30,732 nt of DNA from a virus: the IMG/VR virus record IMGVR_UViG_3300047319_000515, positions 1 through 30,732 of that record; one strand, given 5' to 3'. A model generated the notes under the pieces. That model made no database searches, had not been told where the DNA came from, and worked only from the letters and a program-made list of their open reading frames with translations. Within the stretch, counting starts at the first letter, position 1. Each line of letters starts with the position of its first letter. The translations under genes and the position numbers were made by a program. Below are positions 1 through 7,217 of the stretch, in pieces.

Positions 1-279
1 CACCTGCTTGAGCGGGCGAAACTCCGCGCGGATACGTCCGGACGGCTTGAGCCTGTCGTAAAGCTGATACAGCCGGACTTGTAGCTCGCGCTCCCCAGGC
101 GTGTCCCGCACGGGGTAGACGGCGAGAAGCGATCTAAAACTAAGCCCTTGCTCGCCGGCTTCCGTCAAGAGCACAGCCAGGCGGTCCACGGACGGCACAG
201 CGGCAACGGCTCCGGTTGGCTGTTTCGGGTCGGATCGTCGCGCCTGGGGCAACGCTGCGGCGGGGCGGGCGGTTTCCAT
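1..279 (-). CDS. Unknown protein, N-terminal 93 residues (cut by window edge)
   Basis: An open minus-strand frame begins with ATG behind a good ribosome binding site (GAGGAACCGCG) and runs off the left edge without a stop. The first ~30 residues are Pro/Ala-rich and look disordered. From about residue 32 a compact helical region follows (LAVLLTEAGEQGLSFRSLL, then an RLYQLYDRLKPSGRI segment), which resembles a winged-helix fold by eye only. It lies 9 bases after the stop of the preceding gene on the same strand, so it is the distal gene visible in this operon. The function is unknown, and the missing C-terminal part may change any guess. Confidence 0.6.
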   Translation of the reverse strand, partial: METARPAAALPQARRSDPKQPTGAVAAVPSVDRLAVLLTEAGEQGLSFRSLLAVYPVRDTPGERELQVRLYQLYDRLKPSGRIRAEFRPLKQV

Positions 280-288
280 CGCGGTTCC

Positions 289-513
289 TCAATCAAAGAG
301 GGCATCATCTAGGCGCAAGGCAGGGCGCAGGATACCAATGCAGTAGTTGCGACCCTGGAACCGGACTGGCACCACATGCTGTTGCGAACCATTAACAACA
401 GTGCAAGGCATCGCCGGAGCGGTATCGCAGACCAGGAAAACGCAGCGAGTCCCGACAGGAACCGGCCCGGCTGGTAGTGGTCGGTACGCCACACCAGCCG
501 GGCCGGGTTTCAT
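289..513 (-). CDS. Small hypothetical protein, 74 aa
   Basis: Its ATG overlaps the stop codon of the upstream AT-hook gene as TAATG, which suggests translational coupling. The N-terminus is Pro/Gly-rich (KPGPAGVAYRPLPAGPVPVG). The middle has Cys residues and short beta-like stretches (RCVFLVCDTA, then VVPVRFQGRNYCIGIL), and the tail is acidic. The Pro/Gly segment is encoded by the two arms of a 14-bp inverted repeat. I do not recognise a family. The coupling and lack of a gap argue that it is real, but codon usage alone would not prove it. Confidence 0.55.
   Translation of the reverse strand: MKPGPAGVAYRPLPAGPVPVGTRCVFLVCDTAPAMPCTVVNGSQQHVVPVRFQGRNYCIGILRPALRLDDALFD
462..506. repeat. 14-bp perfect inverted repeat (hairpin)
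   Basis: The arms CCGGCCCGGCTGGT (462-475) and ACCAGCCGGGCCGG (493-506) are exact reverse complements separated by 17 bases. The repeat sits just inside the 5' end of the 74-aa gene. On the minus-strand mRNA it forms a GC-rich stem only a few bases after the start codon. It has no adjoining U-run on the minus strand. Its CCGGCTRG core resembles the hairpin at 13877-13908. Confidence 0.6.
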
Positions 514-944
514 TACTTCGCGCGCTTGAGAATGCCAGACGCCATCATAAGCGAAATTGCCAGGCGGAAGTAGGCGCCGGGGTTCGCCTTGACTGCGCTG
601 GCCTTGAGGCGCGGCGGCTTGAATCCGCGCGCCAGGGTTTCGATTGCCGATCCGACAGTACGCGGGCGGGCGAAGGCGCCGACGATGGCGAAGCGGACGG
701 TGCCGGCGCGCGGAGTGCGCTTGCCCGTGCGGACTAGCTTGACGCTGTCGAGCTTGCTCCCCTTGGGCCGTCCGACCTTGGCGCCGGTCTTGCGGCGCGC
801 GTTGTTTACACGCTTCGCCTTCCTGGCCTTGCGCTTGGTCGCAGCCGGACGCTTGGCGGCAGGCTTGCGGACGCGCTTGGGTTTCGTGGTGGAAGCCGGC
901 GCGACGGGCGCAGCCTCCGGAGCAGTTTCATTTTCGGTAATCAT
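513..944 (-). CDS. Lys/Arg-rich AT-hook, histone H1-like DNA-binding protein
   Basis: The 143-aa product is extremely basic. After a short acidic/Ala-Pro N-terminus (residues 1-20) comes a run of Lys/Arg/Ala/Pro repeats (KPKRVRKPAAKRPAATKRK, about 21-45) and an AT-hook-like GRPKGS at roughly 58-63. The C-terminal half looks globular (GTVRFAIVGAFARPRTVGSAI, then MMASGILKRAK). The AT-hook pattern is known for minor-groove binding, so I infer a nucleoid- or DNA-compaction-type role. I chose ATG at 944 over a longer frame starting at 998 because AAAGGG lies about 8 bases upstream of it. Its stop overlaps the next gene (TAATG). Similar histone-like proteins occur in phages, but I cannot name this family. 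Confidence 0.75.
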   Translation of the reverse strand: MITENETAPEAAPVAPASTTKPKRVRKPAAKRPAATKRKARKAKRVNNARRKTGAKVGRPKGSKLDSVKLVRTGKRTPRAGTVRFAIVGAFARPRTVGSAIETLARGFKPPRLKASAVKANPGAYFRLAISLMMASGILKRAK

Positions 945-969
945 TGCGGTATCCCTTTCTGTGAAAGTG

Positions 970-998
970 TGATGGTCTGGAATTTGCGGAAGTGTCAA
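970..998 (-). promoter_or_regulatory. Possible minus-strand promoter upstream of the AT-hook gene
   Basis: A perfect TTGACA -35 hexamer (993-998) lies in the gap between the 48-aa gene and the AT-hook gene. At 17-bp spacing the -10 hexamer would be CCATCA, a poor match, so only the -35 element is convincing. A ribosome binding site and start codon follow about 25 bases downstream. Confidence 0.3.
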
Positions 999-1007
999 GA
1001 GTTTTAT

Positions 1008-1154
1008 TTACCAGTGTCGGTCCATGAAATTGTCGTCTTCCGGCTGGTAGGGCTTTTCCCCTTTTATCAAAACGCAGCCGACCCCAATCAAGCAACCGAA
1101 AAGGATTGCCACGTACAAGGGAAAATAGGAATCGTGGATTAGCGCGGCGATCAT
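1008..1154 (-). CDS. Small single-pass membrane protein, 48 aa
   Basis: A short minus-strand ORF begins with ATG behind GAGG at 10-bp spacing. It encodes a hydrophobic N-terminal segment (residues about 9-30, FPLYVAILFGCLIGVGCVLI) followed by a short charged tail (KGEKPYQPEDD). It therefore looks like one membrane helix with a cytoplasmic C-terminus. Its ATG overlaps the stop of the 31-aa gene upstream (ATGA). The pair of tiny membrane proteins in a row is typical phage small-gene content. The role is unknown. Confidence 0.6.
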   Translation of the reverse strand: MIAALIHDSYFPLYVAILFGCLIGVGCVLIKGEKPYQPEDDNFMDRHW

Positions 1155-1246
1155 TGGTTATTATCCTCAGGTTGTGAAAGCAGGATGCCGAGACAACCAA
1201 GCGCGAAGAGCGCGACGGCGATGGCGATAATTATTACGTATTCCAC
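1151..1246 (-). CDS. Tiny membrane peptide, 31 aa (GTG start)
   Basis: The short ORF starts with GTG about 10 bases after AAAGG and overlaps the end of the 64-aa gene in another frame. Residues 3-23 (YVIIIAIAVALFALGCLGILL) form one strongly hydrophobic helix, and the tail is polar (SQPEDNNQ). The TGA stop overlaps the ATG of the 48-aa membrane protein. I judge it real because of the clean hydrophobic segment and ATGA coupling, but very short ORFs of this kind can arise by chance. Confidence 0.45.
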   Translation of the reverse strand: MEYVIIIAIAVALFALGCLGILLSQPEDNNQ

Positions 1247-1428
1247 GGCGGCGCCTTTGCTGCCCGCATGACGCGGGCAAATTCGTCTTGTGTGTAGTAG
1301 GTCGCTTGCGTGGATTGTCCGTTGTCCGGGTTGGTGTGCTTAGGCACTTCTATCTGGCGAGAACGGCGGAAGCTGAAAGCGCCGGTAAACCGGTAATCGA
1401 CAAAGGCGAGGGTAAAGGCTTCATGCAT
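1234..1428 (-). CDS. Small hypothetical protein, 64 aa
   Basis: ATG at 1428 lies 3 bases after the stop of the metallopeptidase gene. The sequence GGAAAGGG at the end of that gene serves as its ribosome binding site. The product has no membrane segment. It contains a basic patch (FRRSRQIEVPKH), a Gln/Thr/Tyr stretch and a helical C-terminus (QDEFARVMRAAKAPP). I recognise no domain. It belongs to the same minus-strand operon as its neighbours. Confidence 0.5.
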   Translation of the reverse strand: MHEAFTLAFVDYRFTGAFSFRRSRQIEVPKHTNPDNGQSTQATYYTQDEFARVMRAAKAPPWNT

Positions 1429-1431
1429 GCC

Positions 1432-2130
1432 CTAACCCTTTCCGAAAAAGAAGCGATCCAGGCTGGCGATAGCGGACTCCGCTCCGGACTTGGCGGCAGG
1501 CGTCGGCGCGACCACAGCGGCGCGGTTGTCGTCTCCGCCTTCGCCAACGTCTTGCAGGATGAACGCGGCGCCGTCGCAATCAGCATGGGTTGCCTGCAAC
1601 TCCGGATCGCTGCAACGGATTTTCTTTCCGCATTCCTCACACTCGAAAAGCAGTTGCCGATTTTTCTGCGGCTTTTTCATCGTGCTATGGTTCGTGAGCG
1701 GATCGTGAGGCAGCTTACCCAACTTTTCCGCCAGAGCCTTGAGCGTCTTTTGCAATTCCGGCCCGGCTTTGGTGGCGGTCATTTTGCCGGTAAGACCAAC
1801 GGCAAGGGCGACCGTCTTAAAGCTGCCCTTGTGTCCAGCCTTGGGTCCGCAAGCCGCGTGAATCAACTCATGGGTCAGCACGTCCAACACCTTGACCGGA
1901 TCGCCCAAGACCGGCGAAATGAAAATGGCGCACTGCTTCTTGGACTGCTGCGCTTCCGCATACCAGCACTGTCCGATGGTCTGCTTCTTTCCGAAAGCGC
2001 CGTTGTGCGGGAGTCCCATAGACAGCAGCGGCATGGGGAAGGCTGCGGCGCCGGCTTTGGTCAGCATCGCGCAGAGGGTGGGGAGGGCGGCGGTTAACCA
2101 GGCTTCGCGGGTCTTGTGCTTGATGTCCAC
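1432..2130 (-). CDS. SprT-like zinc metallopeptidase with C-terminal zinc ribbon
   Basis: The 232-aa product carries HELIH at residues 87-91 (LDVLTHELIHAACG), the HExxH zinc-protease signature, with H100 in GHKGSF as the likely third ligand. A zinc-ribbon-like Cys cluster follows: C164/C167 (CEECGKKIRC), C173 and C185. This layout matches the SprT/Spartan-like family found in many phages. Cellular Spartan members cut proteins crosslinked to DNA, so a role in clearing replication blocks is an inference. The start is GTG at 2130, chosen because AAGGAA lies 7 bases upstream. The tail (about 195-232) is Gly/Ala-rich. A promoter-like element lies just upstream. Confidence 0.8.
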   Translation of the reverse strand: MDIKHKTREAWLTAALPTLCAMLTKAGAAAFPMPLLSMGLPHNGAFGKKQTIGQCWYAEAQQSKKQCAIFISPVLGDPVKVLDVLTHELIHAACGPKAGHKGSFKTVALAVGLTGKMTATKAGPELQKTLKALAEKLGKLPHDPLTNHSTMKKPQKNRQLLFECEECGKKIRCSDPELQATHADCDGAAFILQDVGEGGDDNRAAVVAPTPAAKSGAESAIASLDRFFFGKG

Positions 2131-2168
2131 GGGGTTTCCTTATGGGCTTGGGTTGGTTGACTGAGGGG

Positions 2169-2196
2169 AGTATTGCTTAAAGGGAAAGGAAGTCAA
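2169..2196 (-). promoter_or_regulatory. Possible minus-strand promoter before the metallopeptidase gene
   Basis: TTGACT (2191-2196) overlaps the TGA stop of the 73-aa gene upstream. At 16-bp spacing there is AATACT (2169-2174), a 4/6 match to TATAAT. The spacer is rich in CTTTCCCTTTAA. The element resembles the one at 8649-8654, which also overlaps an upstream stop codon. About 40 bases separate it from the GTG start. Confidence 0.4.
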
Positions 2197-2414
2197 GCAG
2201 GGAGTTGGGCCGGCTTGGGCAAGTGGCGCTGGTTCAGCAGGAAGCAAACCGATTGCCAATACTGCATACGGGAAGTGGTGCGAGTCCGGCCAAGTTGAAA
2301 GCAGGCGAACGCGAGTGCGCGATTAGCACCGCGTTTCATAAGCCGGCGAGCCATGTATGTCGGTGAACTGAAATCTTGGGCGGGCATGCCGGCGGCCCCT
2401 TTTGTGTTTTCCAT
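2193..2414 (-). CDS. Small basic hypothetical protein, 73 aa
   Basis: I chose ATG at 2414 over one at 2444 because AAGGAAG lies 6-7 bases upstream. The product is basic, with many Arg, Gln and Leu residues (YMARRLMKRGANRALAFA, then a QYWQSVCFLLNQRHLPK segment). It looks helical, with no membrane segment and no recognisable motif. It stands alone between the SNF2 helicase stop (2512) and the metallopeptidase gene, preceded by its own promoter/operator-like sequence. Confidence 0.6.
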   Translation of the reverse strand: MENTKGAAGMPAQDFSSPTYMARRLMKRGANRALAFACFQLGRTRTTSRMQYWQSVCFLLNQRHLPKPAQLPA

Positions 2415-2439
2415 CGTTCTTCCTTGTGGGTTATGCCCT

Positions 2440-2468
2440 AGCATAGATTCGCTTTAAGCGAAAGTCCA
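2440..2468 (-). promoter_or_regulatory. Operator-like palindrome inside a possible promoter
   Basis: TTCGCTTTAAGCGAA (2448-2462) is a perfect 15-bp palindrome around one central base. It lies exactly in the 17-bp spacer between TGGACT (2463-2468, a -35-like hexamer) and TATGCT (2440-2445, a 4/6 match to the -10 box) on the minus strand. This is the usual geometry for repressor control. It would govern the 73-aa gene, whose ATG is about 25 bases downstream. Both hexamers are imperfect. Confidence 0.45.
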
Positions 2469-2511
2469 CAACAATCTTTTGCCCATTCGCAACCAGAGAC
2501 GTGTAAACGAC

Positions 2512-3942
2512 TTATGCCACGCCTTGCCGATAGGCCCGCATCGCCCCAAGCAGCCGGTCTTGCCCTTCGCCTTTCGTCTGAACCGCGTTCCATACCACCA
2601 TGTCTATGGTGCCAGGCGCAACGATATAGTGCGCAATCACCGGGTGCTTTTGCCCTTGCCGACGCAGCCGGCCCGGCAATTGTATAAAACTTTCCAGCGA
2701 CCACGGCAGGGTAAACCACACCAGGATATGCCCACCGTCTTGCAAATTTAAACCGTGCGCGACGCTTGCGGGTTGGACGAATAATAAGGAAATTTTCCCC
2801 GCGCTCCACCGTGCCGCAGTCTCGCTGTTATTTTTTGAGCCTCTACCAATCCAAGGCGTATCTGCAAAGGCTTGACGTAGTCGGACAACATCATGGTTAA
2901 AATCATATCCGACAAGCACGCTTTGGCCGTTTGCGCTTTCCACGATTTCTTTAAGTGCGGCAATCTTTGCATCGTGTATGATTTCAAATTCGTCCGACTT
3001 GTCATGGTATAAAGCCCCGGCGATGATTTGGCGGCACTTGCTCGACTTGCTAGCGGCGGTTCCAGGGTTGACGGCGATTCCGTCAAACTCTGCAAACATT
3101 TTCTTTTCTACTTTCCTATATTCTTCCATCACTTTAGGCGGCAACGTTACTTCTATTTTATTCATAATCAGCGGCGGAAGCTTTAGGTATTCATCCGCGC
3201 GCATGGACAGCGTTATAGGAGCAATCCGCTTTTCGATTAGTGGGCCGGCGCCGGATTTCAGCTTCCACGAAAAGCCCATATAGTCGGCTTTTTCAAAAAA
3301 GGCATCTTTGTAATGGGTAATAAACTTGCCGAGCCTTTGGCCACCATCCAGCAAATAGAATTGACTCCAAAGGTCCAAGTAATTTTGCGGCGCTGGCGTG
3401 GCCGTCAACGTTAGATGCCGCTTGAACCGATGGCGCTGCGGCTTGAATAACTTAAACCGCATGCTTGCCCACGATTTCATTTTGCTAGATTCATCCCATA
3501 TCACCATATCCCACGGCAACACCGGTTGCATTGACATCCAGTCAATCAGCGGCGGCAACAATTCGTAATTAATGAGCGTCACGTCTGCGGCTTGGGTTAG
3601 CAGAAATTCCGCCCAGGGGTCGGCTTTGGTGCGCGTCTCTATTTTCTTATCGCCCACCGTCCGCCATATGGTGCGCGATACCGGGGAACCGTCTATTAAA
3701 TTAATCGACAGATTATTTAAATGGTTCCACTTCGCGCGCTCTTGTCGCCAAACGTCCGTTGCCACAAGCTTAGGCGCGACGACTAGTGCGGATTTAATCT
3801 TATTCGCTTTGATTAGTCTGTCAACTAGCGTGAGCGCGGAGACGGTTTTACCTAGACCCATGTCGAGCCACCACGCGGCGCCGGGATTAGCCCAACCATG
3901 CAGGATGGTCCGGCGCTGGTAATCGTGGGGAACCCAAAGCAT
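2512..3942 (-). CDS. SNF2-family DEAD-like helicase/ATPase
   Basis: The 476-aa protein has the two-lobed SF2 helicase layout. The N-lobe shows Q/motif I (LDMGLGKTVSA, about 26-36), motif II DESS (150-153) and motif III LTATPAPQN (about 179-187). The C-lobe shows the LNLQ-type motif V and motif VI QLPGRLRRQGQ (421-431). The order and the RRQGQ ending are typical of phage SNF2 helicases, which use ATP to translocate on duplex DNA. ATG follows directly on the stop of the VRR-NUC gene (TAAATG). SNF2 and VRR-NUC genes are commonly adjacent in phage replication modules, so the two may act together. Length is normal for the phage form. Confidence 0.9.
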   Translation of the reverse strand: MLWVPHDYQRRTILHGWANPGAAWWLDMGLGKTVSALTLVDRLIKANKIKSALVVAPKLVATDVWRQERAKWNHLNNLSINLIDGSPVSRTIWRTVGDKKIETRTKADPWAEFLLTQAADVTLINYELLPPLIDWMSMQPVLPWDMVIWDESSKMKSWASMRFKLFKPQRHRFKRHLTLTATPAPQNYLDLWSQFYLLDGGQRLGKFITHYKDAFFEKADYMGFSWKLKSGAGPLIEKRIAPITLSMRADEYLKLPPLIMNKIEVTLPPKVMEEYRKVEKKMFAEFDGIAVNPGTAASKSSKCRQIIAGALYHDKSDEFEIIHDAKIAALKEIVESANGQSVLVGYDFNHDVVRLRQAFADTPWIGRGSKNNSETAARWSAGKISLLFVQPASVAHGLNLQDGGHILVWFTLPWSLESFIQLPGRLRRQGQKHPVIAHYIVAPGTIDMVVWNAVQTKGEGQDRLLGAMRAYRQGVA

Positions 3943-4320
3943 TTATTTAATTGCCCGGCGCGGTTCTGGAATGCAAGCGCGTAGCCTAGCGTTTTCTGCC
4001 TCAAGGTCTGCCAGTTGCCGCGCAGTCGGTAGCCGTGCGATGATCGAGCGGATTCTGGCAACTACAAAATCGACAGCGGCATACGAATCAGCGACGGCGA
4101 CGAAAAAGCCTAAAGCCTCAAGTTTCCTCATTTCCGCTATTTGTGTGTCGCTTGGCTTCTTCCCAGGTGCTTTCAATTCAACGAAACAAGTAAAGCCGGA
4201 AGGGAAACAGCAAAGCCGGTCGGGCATGCCGGGATTTCCTGGGCTAACGAATTTGCGGGCGGTTCCGCCGCTGTCGGCAATTCGTTGATTAAAATACTTT
4301 TCAATATCGGATTCTTTCAC
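3943..4320 (-). CDS. VRR-NUC domain nuclease
   Basis: The 125-aa product is a stand-alone VRR-NUC domain, a member of the PD-(D/E)xK nuclease superfamily. The signature is clear: D34 in PGMPDRL, then E48 and K50 in FVELKAPGKKPSDTQ, with Q60. The C-terminal 35 residues are helical and Arg-rich (ARQLADLEAENARLRA, possibly coiled coil). The start is GTG at 4320, overlapping the previous stop as GTGA. Family knowledge suggests a structure-specific nuclease or Holliday-junction-type activity working with the SNF2 helicase encoded immediately downstream; the partnership is inferred from position. Confidence 0.88.
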   Translation of the reverse strand: MKESDIEKYFNQRIADSGGTARKFVSPGNPGMPDRLCCFPSGFTCFVELKAPGKKPSDTQIAEMRKLEALGFFVAVADSYAAVDFVVARIRSIIARLPTARQLADLEAENARLRACIPEPRRAIK

Positions 4321-4802
4321 AACGTTTCCTCCAAAGGGGTTTGACCACGGGTTGACAGATAAAGCTTAGCCATATAGGTGGCATCGTGTCCACGCTTCAT
4401 ATGATTATGAACAGTGCCGGGATTCCATGTCGGGCAAAACCTTTCCCTAAATTCCTGCGCGCTCCAACGCCGATTAAAATAGAAAATACCAACGCGGGAC
4501 TTGCGGTTATTGCAATTGACCGACCGCGTTACGAAACGCAAATTGCCGGGCGTGTATCCCTTTTTATTGTTCTTCCTGTCTAGCTGTAGCTGCGGGTTAT
4601 CCCAACCCGGTTGTTTAACCAGCCATTCCATAAATTCGCGGATGTCCAGGCGCCAAGGTTCATAGACAGCGATTCCTAAAGCCCCATAGGCGGGAAAGTC
4701 TTTGCATTTCGGATCGTGGCAACGGCGCTTCATTTGTTCAAATCGCCCGCGCCAACGCTCGCGCAATTGGTTATCGGGAATTAGATGGCAATAGATTTTC
4801 AT
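4317..4802 (-). CDS. HNH/homing-endonuclease-like phage protein
   Basis: The 161-aa product starts at an ATG overlapping the polymerase stop (ATGA). Residues ~15-100 match a pattern seen in many phage HNH/AP2-associated proteins: an RxRFEQMKRRCHDP segment, YGALGIAVYEPW, then LDRKNNKKGYTPGNLRFVT followed by NNR. The expected first His of a textbook HNH motif is replaced by a Gln-Leu context, so catalysis is uncertain. The C-terminal 50 residues look like a DNA-binding helix pair (RWSAQEFRERF, then GTVHNHMKRGHD). It interrupts the polymerase to VRR-NUC order, consistent with an inserted homing-type gene, but also with a resident structural cofactor. Confidence 0.55.
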   Translation of the reverse strand: MKIYCHLIPDNQLRERWRGRFEQMKRRCHDPKCKDFPAYGALGIAVYEPWRLDIREFMEWLVKQPGWDNPQLQLDRKNNKKGYTPGNLRFVTRSVNCNNRKSRVGIFYFNRRWSAQEFRERFCPTWNPGTVHNHMKRGHDATYMAKLYLSTRGQTPLEETL

Positions 4803-6772
4803 TTTTTGTAATAAGCGCTTGCGAAGCATTCCGCACCTAACGGAAAGTCCAAACCCCAGGAAGGTTTTTCATCTAGGATGGCTTCTAATTCTTTAGACTT
4901 ATCGGTATCTGTTTCGCAAACTAGCTCATCGTGAATGCTCATACACACCGGCAACCCGCGCGCTTCGCACTTGAGCATTGCGGCGGCGATCAAATCACGG
5001 CAGACAGCTTCCGTTAAATTCTGTGCGATGATTGAGCCGTATAAATGTGTCCGGGTCCAGGTAGTACCAAGGGCCTTATAGCACCACATCACTGGTTTAA
5101 GATAGCCCCACTTGTTTTTAATCATTTGACAGCCGGCGAAGGGAAACCAAAGGCGCCGACCACTTGGGATTTTAATAGTTAAGAAATGGTCTACCATTTC
5201 CATTGTAACTTTATTCACCGTCTGAGGCTGGCGGGTTAGGATGCACTTACCTGCGGCTGCATCCAGCGCATACCAAAATTGCACGGTAACGCGATGCCTG
5301 GACCGATAGGCATTAAAAGCCCTAAGTAGGATTTCGTAGGGTTGGGTAATACCGTTATTTTTGCAATAGTTGAGAAAGCCCCCAGGGGTATCAAAGCCAG
5401 CGCCATATTGCAATTGCAGAATCGACACTTTGCCAAGCTGTCTTTCATCGCTTTTCTTTCCTTTGGCGACAATTTCCGCATAGGTTTTGCCGTAAGTAAC
5501 GGCGGCAATTTCGCAGTACAAGTCACGCTTGTCGCGGTAGGCATTCAGATAAGCCGGATCGCCGGCTAGCCAGCCAATCCCCTTTGGCTCAATCGCGGTT
5601 AAGTCGCCAACCGTTAAAACTTTTCCGTTAGGTGCAATAACAGCGTTGCGGATCGCATCGCGGAGCACAATCATAACATCGTCATACAGAATCGACAATG
5701 CGGCGGAGTCTCCGCGCCGGATGTCCGCGCGGTCTGCGTCGGTGATTTTGAGCACGGGCCGGGGGATATTCTGGAATTGCACAAACCGACCCGCCCACCG
5801 TCCGGGCCGCGCGCCGTGATACTGCGCTATGCCTCTGACCCGATCATCGGAAGGGCTAGCGCAATCTAGCATTTTCTGATATTTGGCGATGGCAACACCC
5901 GCCAAACCTTGCCGGATTTCCAGCACGCGCCGGGCTTCCGGGGCAAGGGCGGACATATCGGCTAGCGCGGCTTCTACCGCGTCGGCATCGGTTGACGCTA
6001 ATTCCCCGCCGCGCGCGTTGCAGAAAGCTTTTATTTTCGCGTGTTGGCCGGCGCTGGTTATTTCGCCGTTGGTTACTTTAATTAATTCCCGCGTAAGCTC
6101 GCCGGTCATTTCGGAGGCAATCTTAATGGCGCCTTGGCAGAGCTTGCGGTCTATTTTAATTCCGCGCCGGTTGATATTTGAATCGGCTTCCCAAACTTTT
6201 TGTTCCATGCCCGGCAACTCTTTGATTGGCAACTTTTCCCAAACCGCCCTTTCGGTTTCGACATCCCGGCAACAGTATTCTCGAAACTCTGCCGCTTCCT
6301 GCGGCTTATCGGAAAAGAATATGCGGGGAAATTTCTTGGTCGGCATGCAGAAAACGCGGATTAGAGCCTTGCCGCGTTTGTCTTTCTGCTTGTCGGCAGG
6401 CAGTTGCAGCACTTCCGCGACCTTGCCGAGACTCGCCGGGAGCGCACACATTAAGCACAGTGCTTGCGTGTCGCGCCACTGGTCAACGCGCGGGATTGGC
6501 ATACCCCATTGACGATGCGCGACCAATTCCGTTATTGCGCGCTCAAAGGCGCCAAAGCATTTAACAGGCTCGCCCGCTCTAATGCGTGTAAACAACTCTA
6601 TAAAATTGCCGTGCGTTATTTCTTTATCATTTCCGTAAATCACGCCAGCGGGCCGCTTGTCAAACGCAAAGCCGATGCAGAGCACTACCGTAGACGGGTC
6701 GGCTGCGTAGCGCCAATGCCCGTGTGCTTTAAGGTCCAGCTTTGAATAAGATTCAAAGTCTAAATGGATCAT
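4799..6772 (-). CDS. Family A DNA polymerase with 3'-5' exonuclease domain
   Basis: The 657-aa protein is the replicative polymerase of the phage. An N-terminal DnaQ-like exonuclease shows D5/E7 in HLDFES and an ExoIII-type YxxxD (YCCRD, about 166-170). The polymerase part has RPGRWAGRFVQFQN (about 323-336), motif A VGDLTAIEPKGIGWLAG (388-404), a motif-B-like helix RQLGKVSILQLQYGAGF and motif C SIHDEL with H614-D615-E616. All key residues are present. I start it at 6772, where ATG overlaps the previous stop (ATGA), instead of 39 bases upstream. This compact exo-pol form without a 5' nuclease is typical of siphophages with DUF2800/DUF2815 genes. Confidence 0.93.
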   Translation of the reverse strand: MIHLDFESYSKLDLKAHGHWRYAADPSTVVLCIGFAFDKRPAGVIYGNDKEITHGNFIELFTRIRAGEPVKCFGAFERAITELVAHRQWGMPIPRVDQWRDTQALCLMCALPASLGKVAEVLQLPADKQKDKRGKALIRVFCMPTKKFPRIFFSDKPQEAAEFREYCCRDVETERAVWEKLPIKELPGMEQKVWEADSNINRRGIKIDRKLCQGAIKIASEMTGELTRELIKVTNGEITSAGQHAKIKAFCNARGGELASTDADAVEAALADMSALAPEARRVLEIRQGLAGVAIAKYQKMLDCASPSDDRVRGIAQYHGARPGRWAGRFVQFQNIPRPVLKITDADRADIRRGDSAALSILYDDVMIVLRDAIRNAVIAPNGKVLTVGDLTAIEPKGIGWLAGDPAYLNAYRDKRDLYCEIAAVTYGKTYAEIVAKGKKSDERQLGKVSILQLQYGAGFDTPGGFLNYCKNNGITQPYEILLRAFNAYRSRHRVTVQFWYALDAAAGKCILTRQPQTVNKVTMEMVDHFLTIKIPSGRRLWFPFAGCQMIKNKWGYLKPVMWCYKALGTTWTRTHLYGSIIAQNLTEAVCRDLIAAAMLKCEARGLPVCMSIHDELVCETDTDKSKELEAILDEKPSWGLDFPLGAECFASAYYKK

Positions 6773-6960
6773 GGCGCAGTTTTCAAAGTTGGCGGCTTGC
6801 AGATTGGGCAATAATCTTTTCCGTTTGCCATCGTCCAGCCAGTCAAGCGAAGTAAACGGCGAACCTCATTAAGCGCGCTTGCGTCCATATTTTTAATAAT
6901 GAGGCACCCCGGCTTATCGCCATCACAAGCAAATTGCACTTCGACTTTAATAACGCTCAT
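6769..6960 (-). CDS. Small hypothetical protein with CxxC, 63 aa
   Basis: The product starts at ATG 2 bases after the previous stop and ends inside the polymerase start (ATGA). It has an N-terminal beta-like segment (VIKVEVQFACDGDKPGCLII), a helix (SALNEVRRLLRLTGW) and a C-terminal CPIC. Together with the two earlier Cys residues this could bind one zinc ion. Tight coupling to the polymerase suggests co-expression with replication proteins. No family is recognised. Confidence 0.65.
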   Translation of the reverse strand: MSVIKVEVQFACDGDKPGCLIIKNMDASALNEVRRLLRLTGWTMANGKDYCPICKPPTLKTAP

Positions 6961-6962
6961 GG

Positions 6963-7217
6963 TTAGACTAGCCTTGTGTCCAAGCCAACGACAGGGTGCG
7001 ACGGTCCATAGACATACAGATAAACTTTACCAGTCTTGACTACGTCGGCAATTTCCGCTTCCGTCAACTGCCAGCATGAAACGTTAAAGCGCACTCCGCC
7101 CGCTTCGCCTCGGCAAACGTGCAAGTCTCCGCAGTCTGTCATAGGCGTACCCGTCTCTGGATCGGGCGGAGCTTTATAGACAAAATTCGCTTCTTTGAAA
7201 TGGCAGGGGTTAGCCAT
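6963..7217 (-). CDS. Small hypothetical protein, 84 aa
   Basis: I start it at ATG 7217, inside the last codons of the upstream gene, not at the far longer frame opening at 7376, which would overlap that gene heavily. The product is soluble with four Cys residues (NPCHFKEANF, DCGDLHVCRGE, SCWQLT) and a beta-rich middle and end (GGVRFNVSCW, GKVYLYVYG). Its function is unknown. It sits in the polymerase operon. Confidence 0.6.
   Translation of the reverse strand: MANPCHFKEANFVYKAPPDPETGTPMTDCGDLHVCRGEAGGVRFNVSCWQLTEAEIADVVKTGKVYLYVYGPSHPVVGLDTRLV

Noticed and set aside
1288-2097. 269-codon open frame on the plus strand opposite the metallopeptidase gene
   Set aside because: It has no ribosome site and no recognisable domain. 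The opposite strand carries a clear HELIH protease with zinc ribbon.
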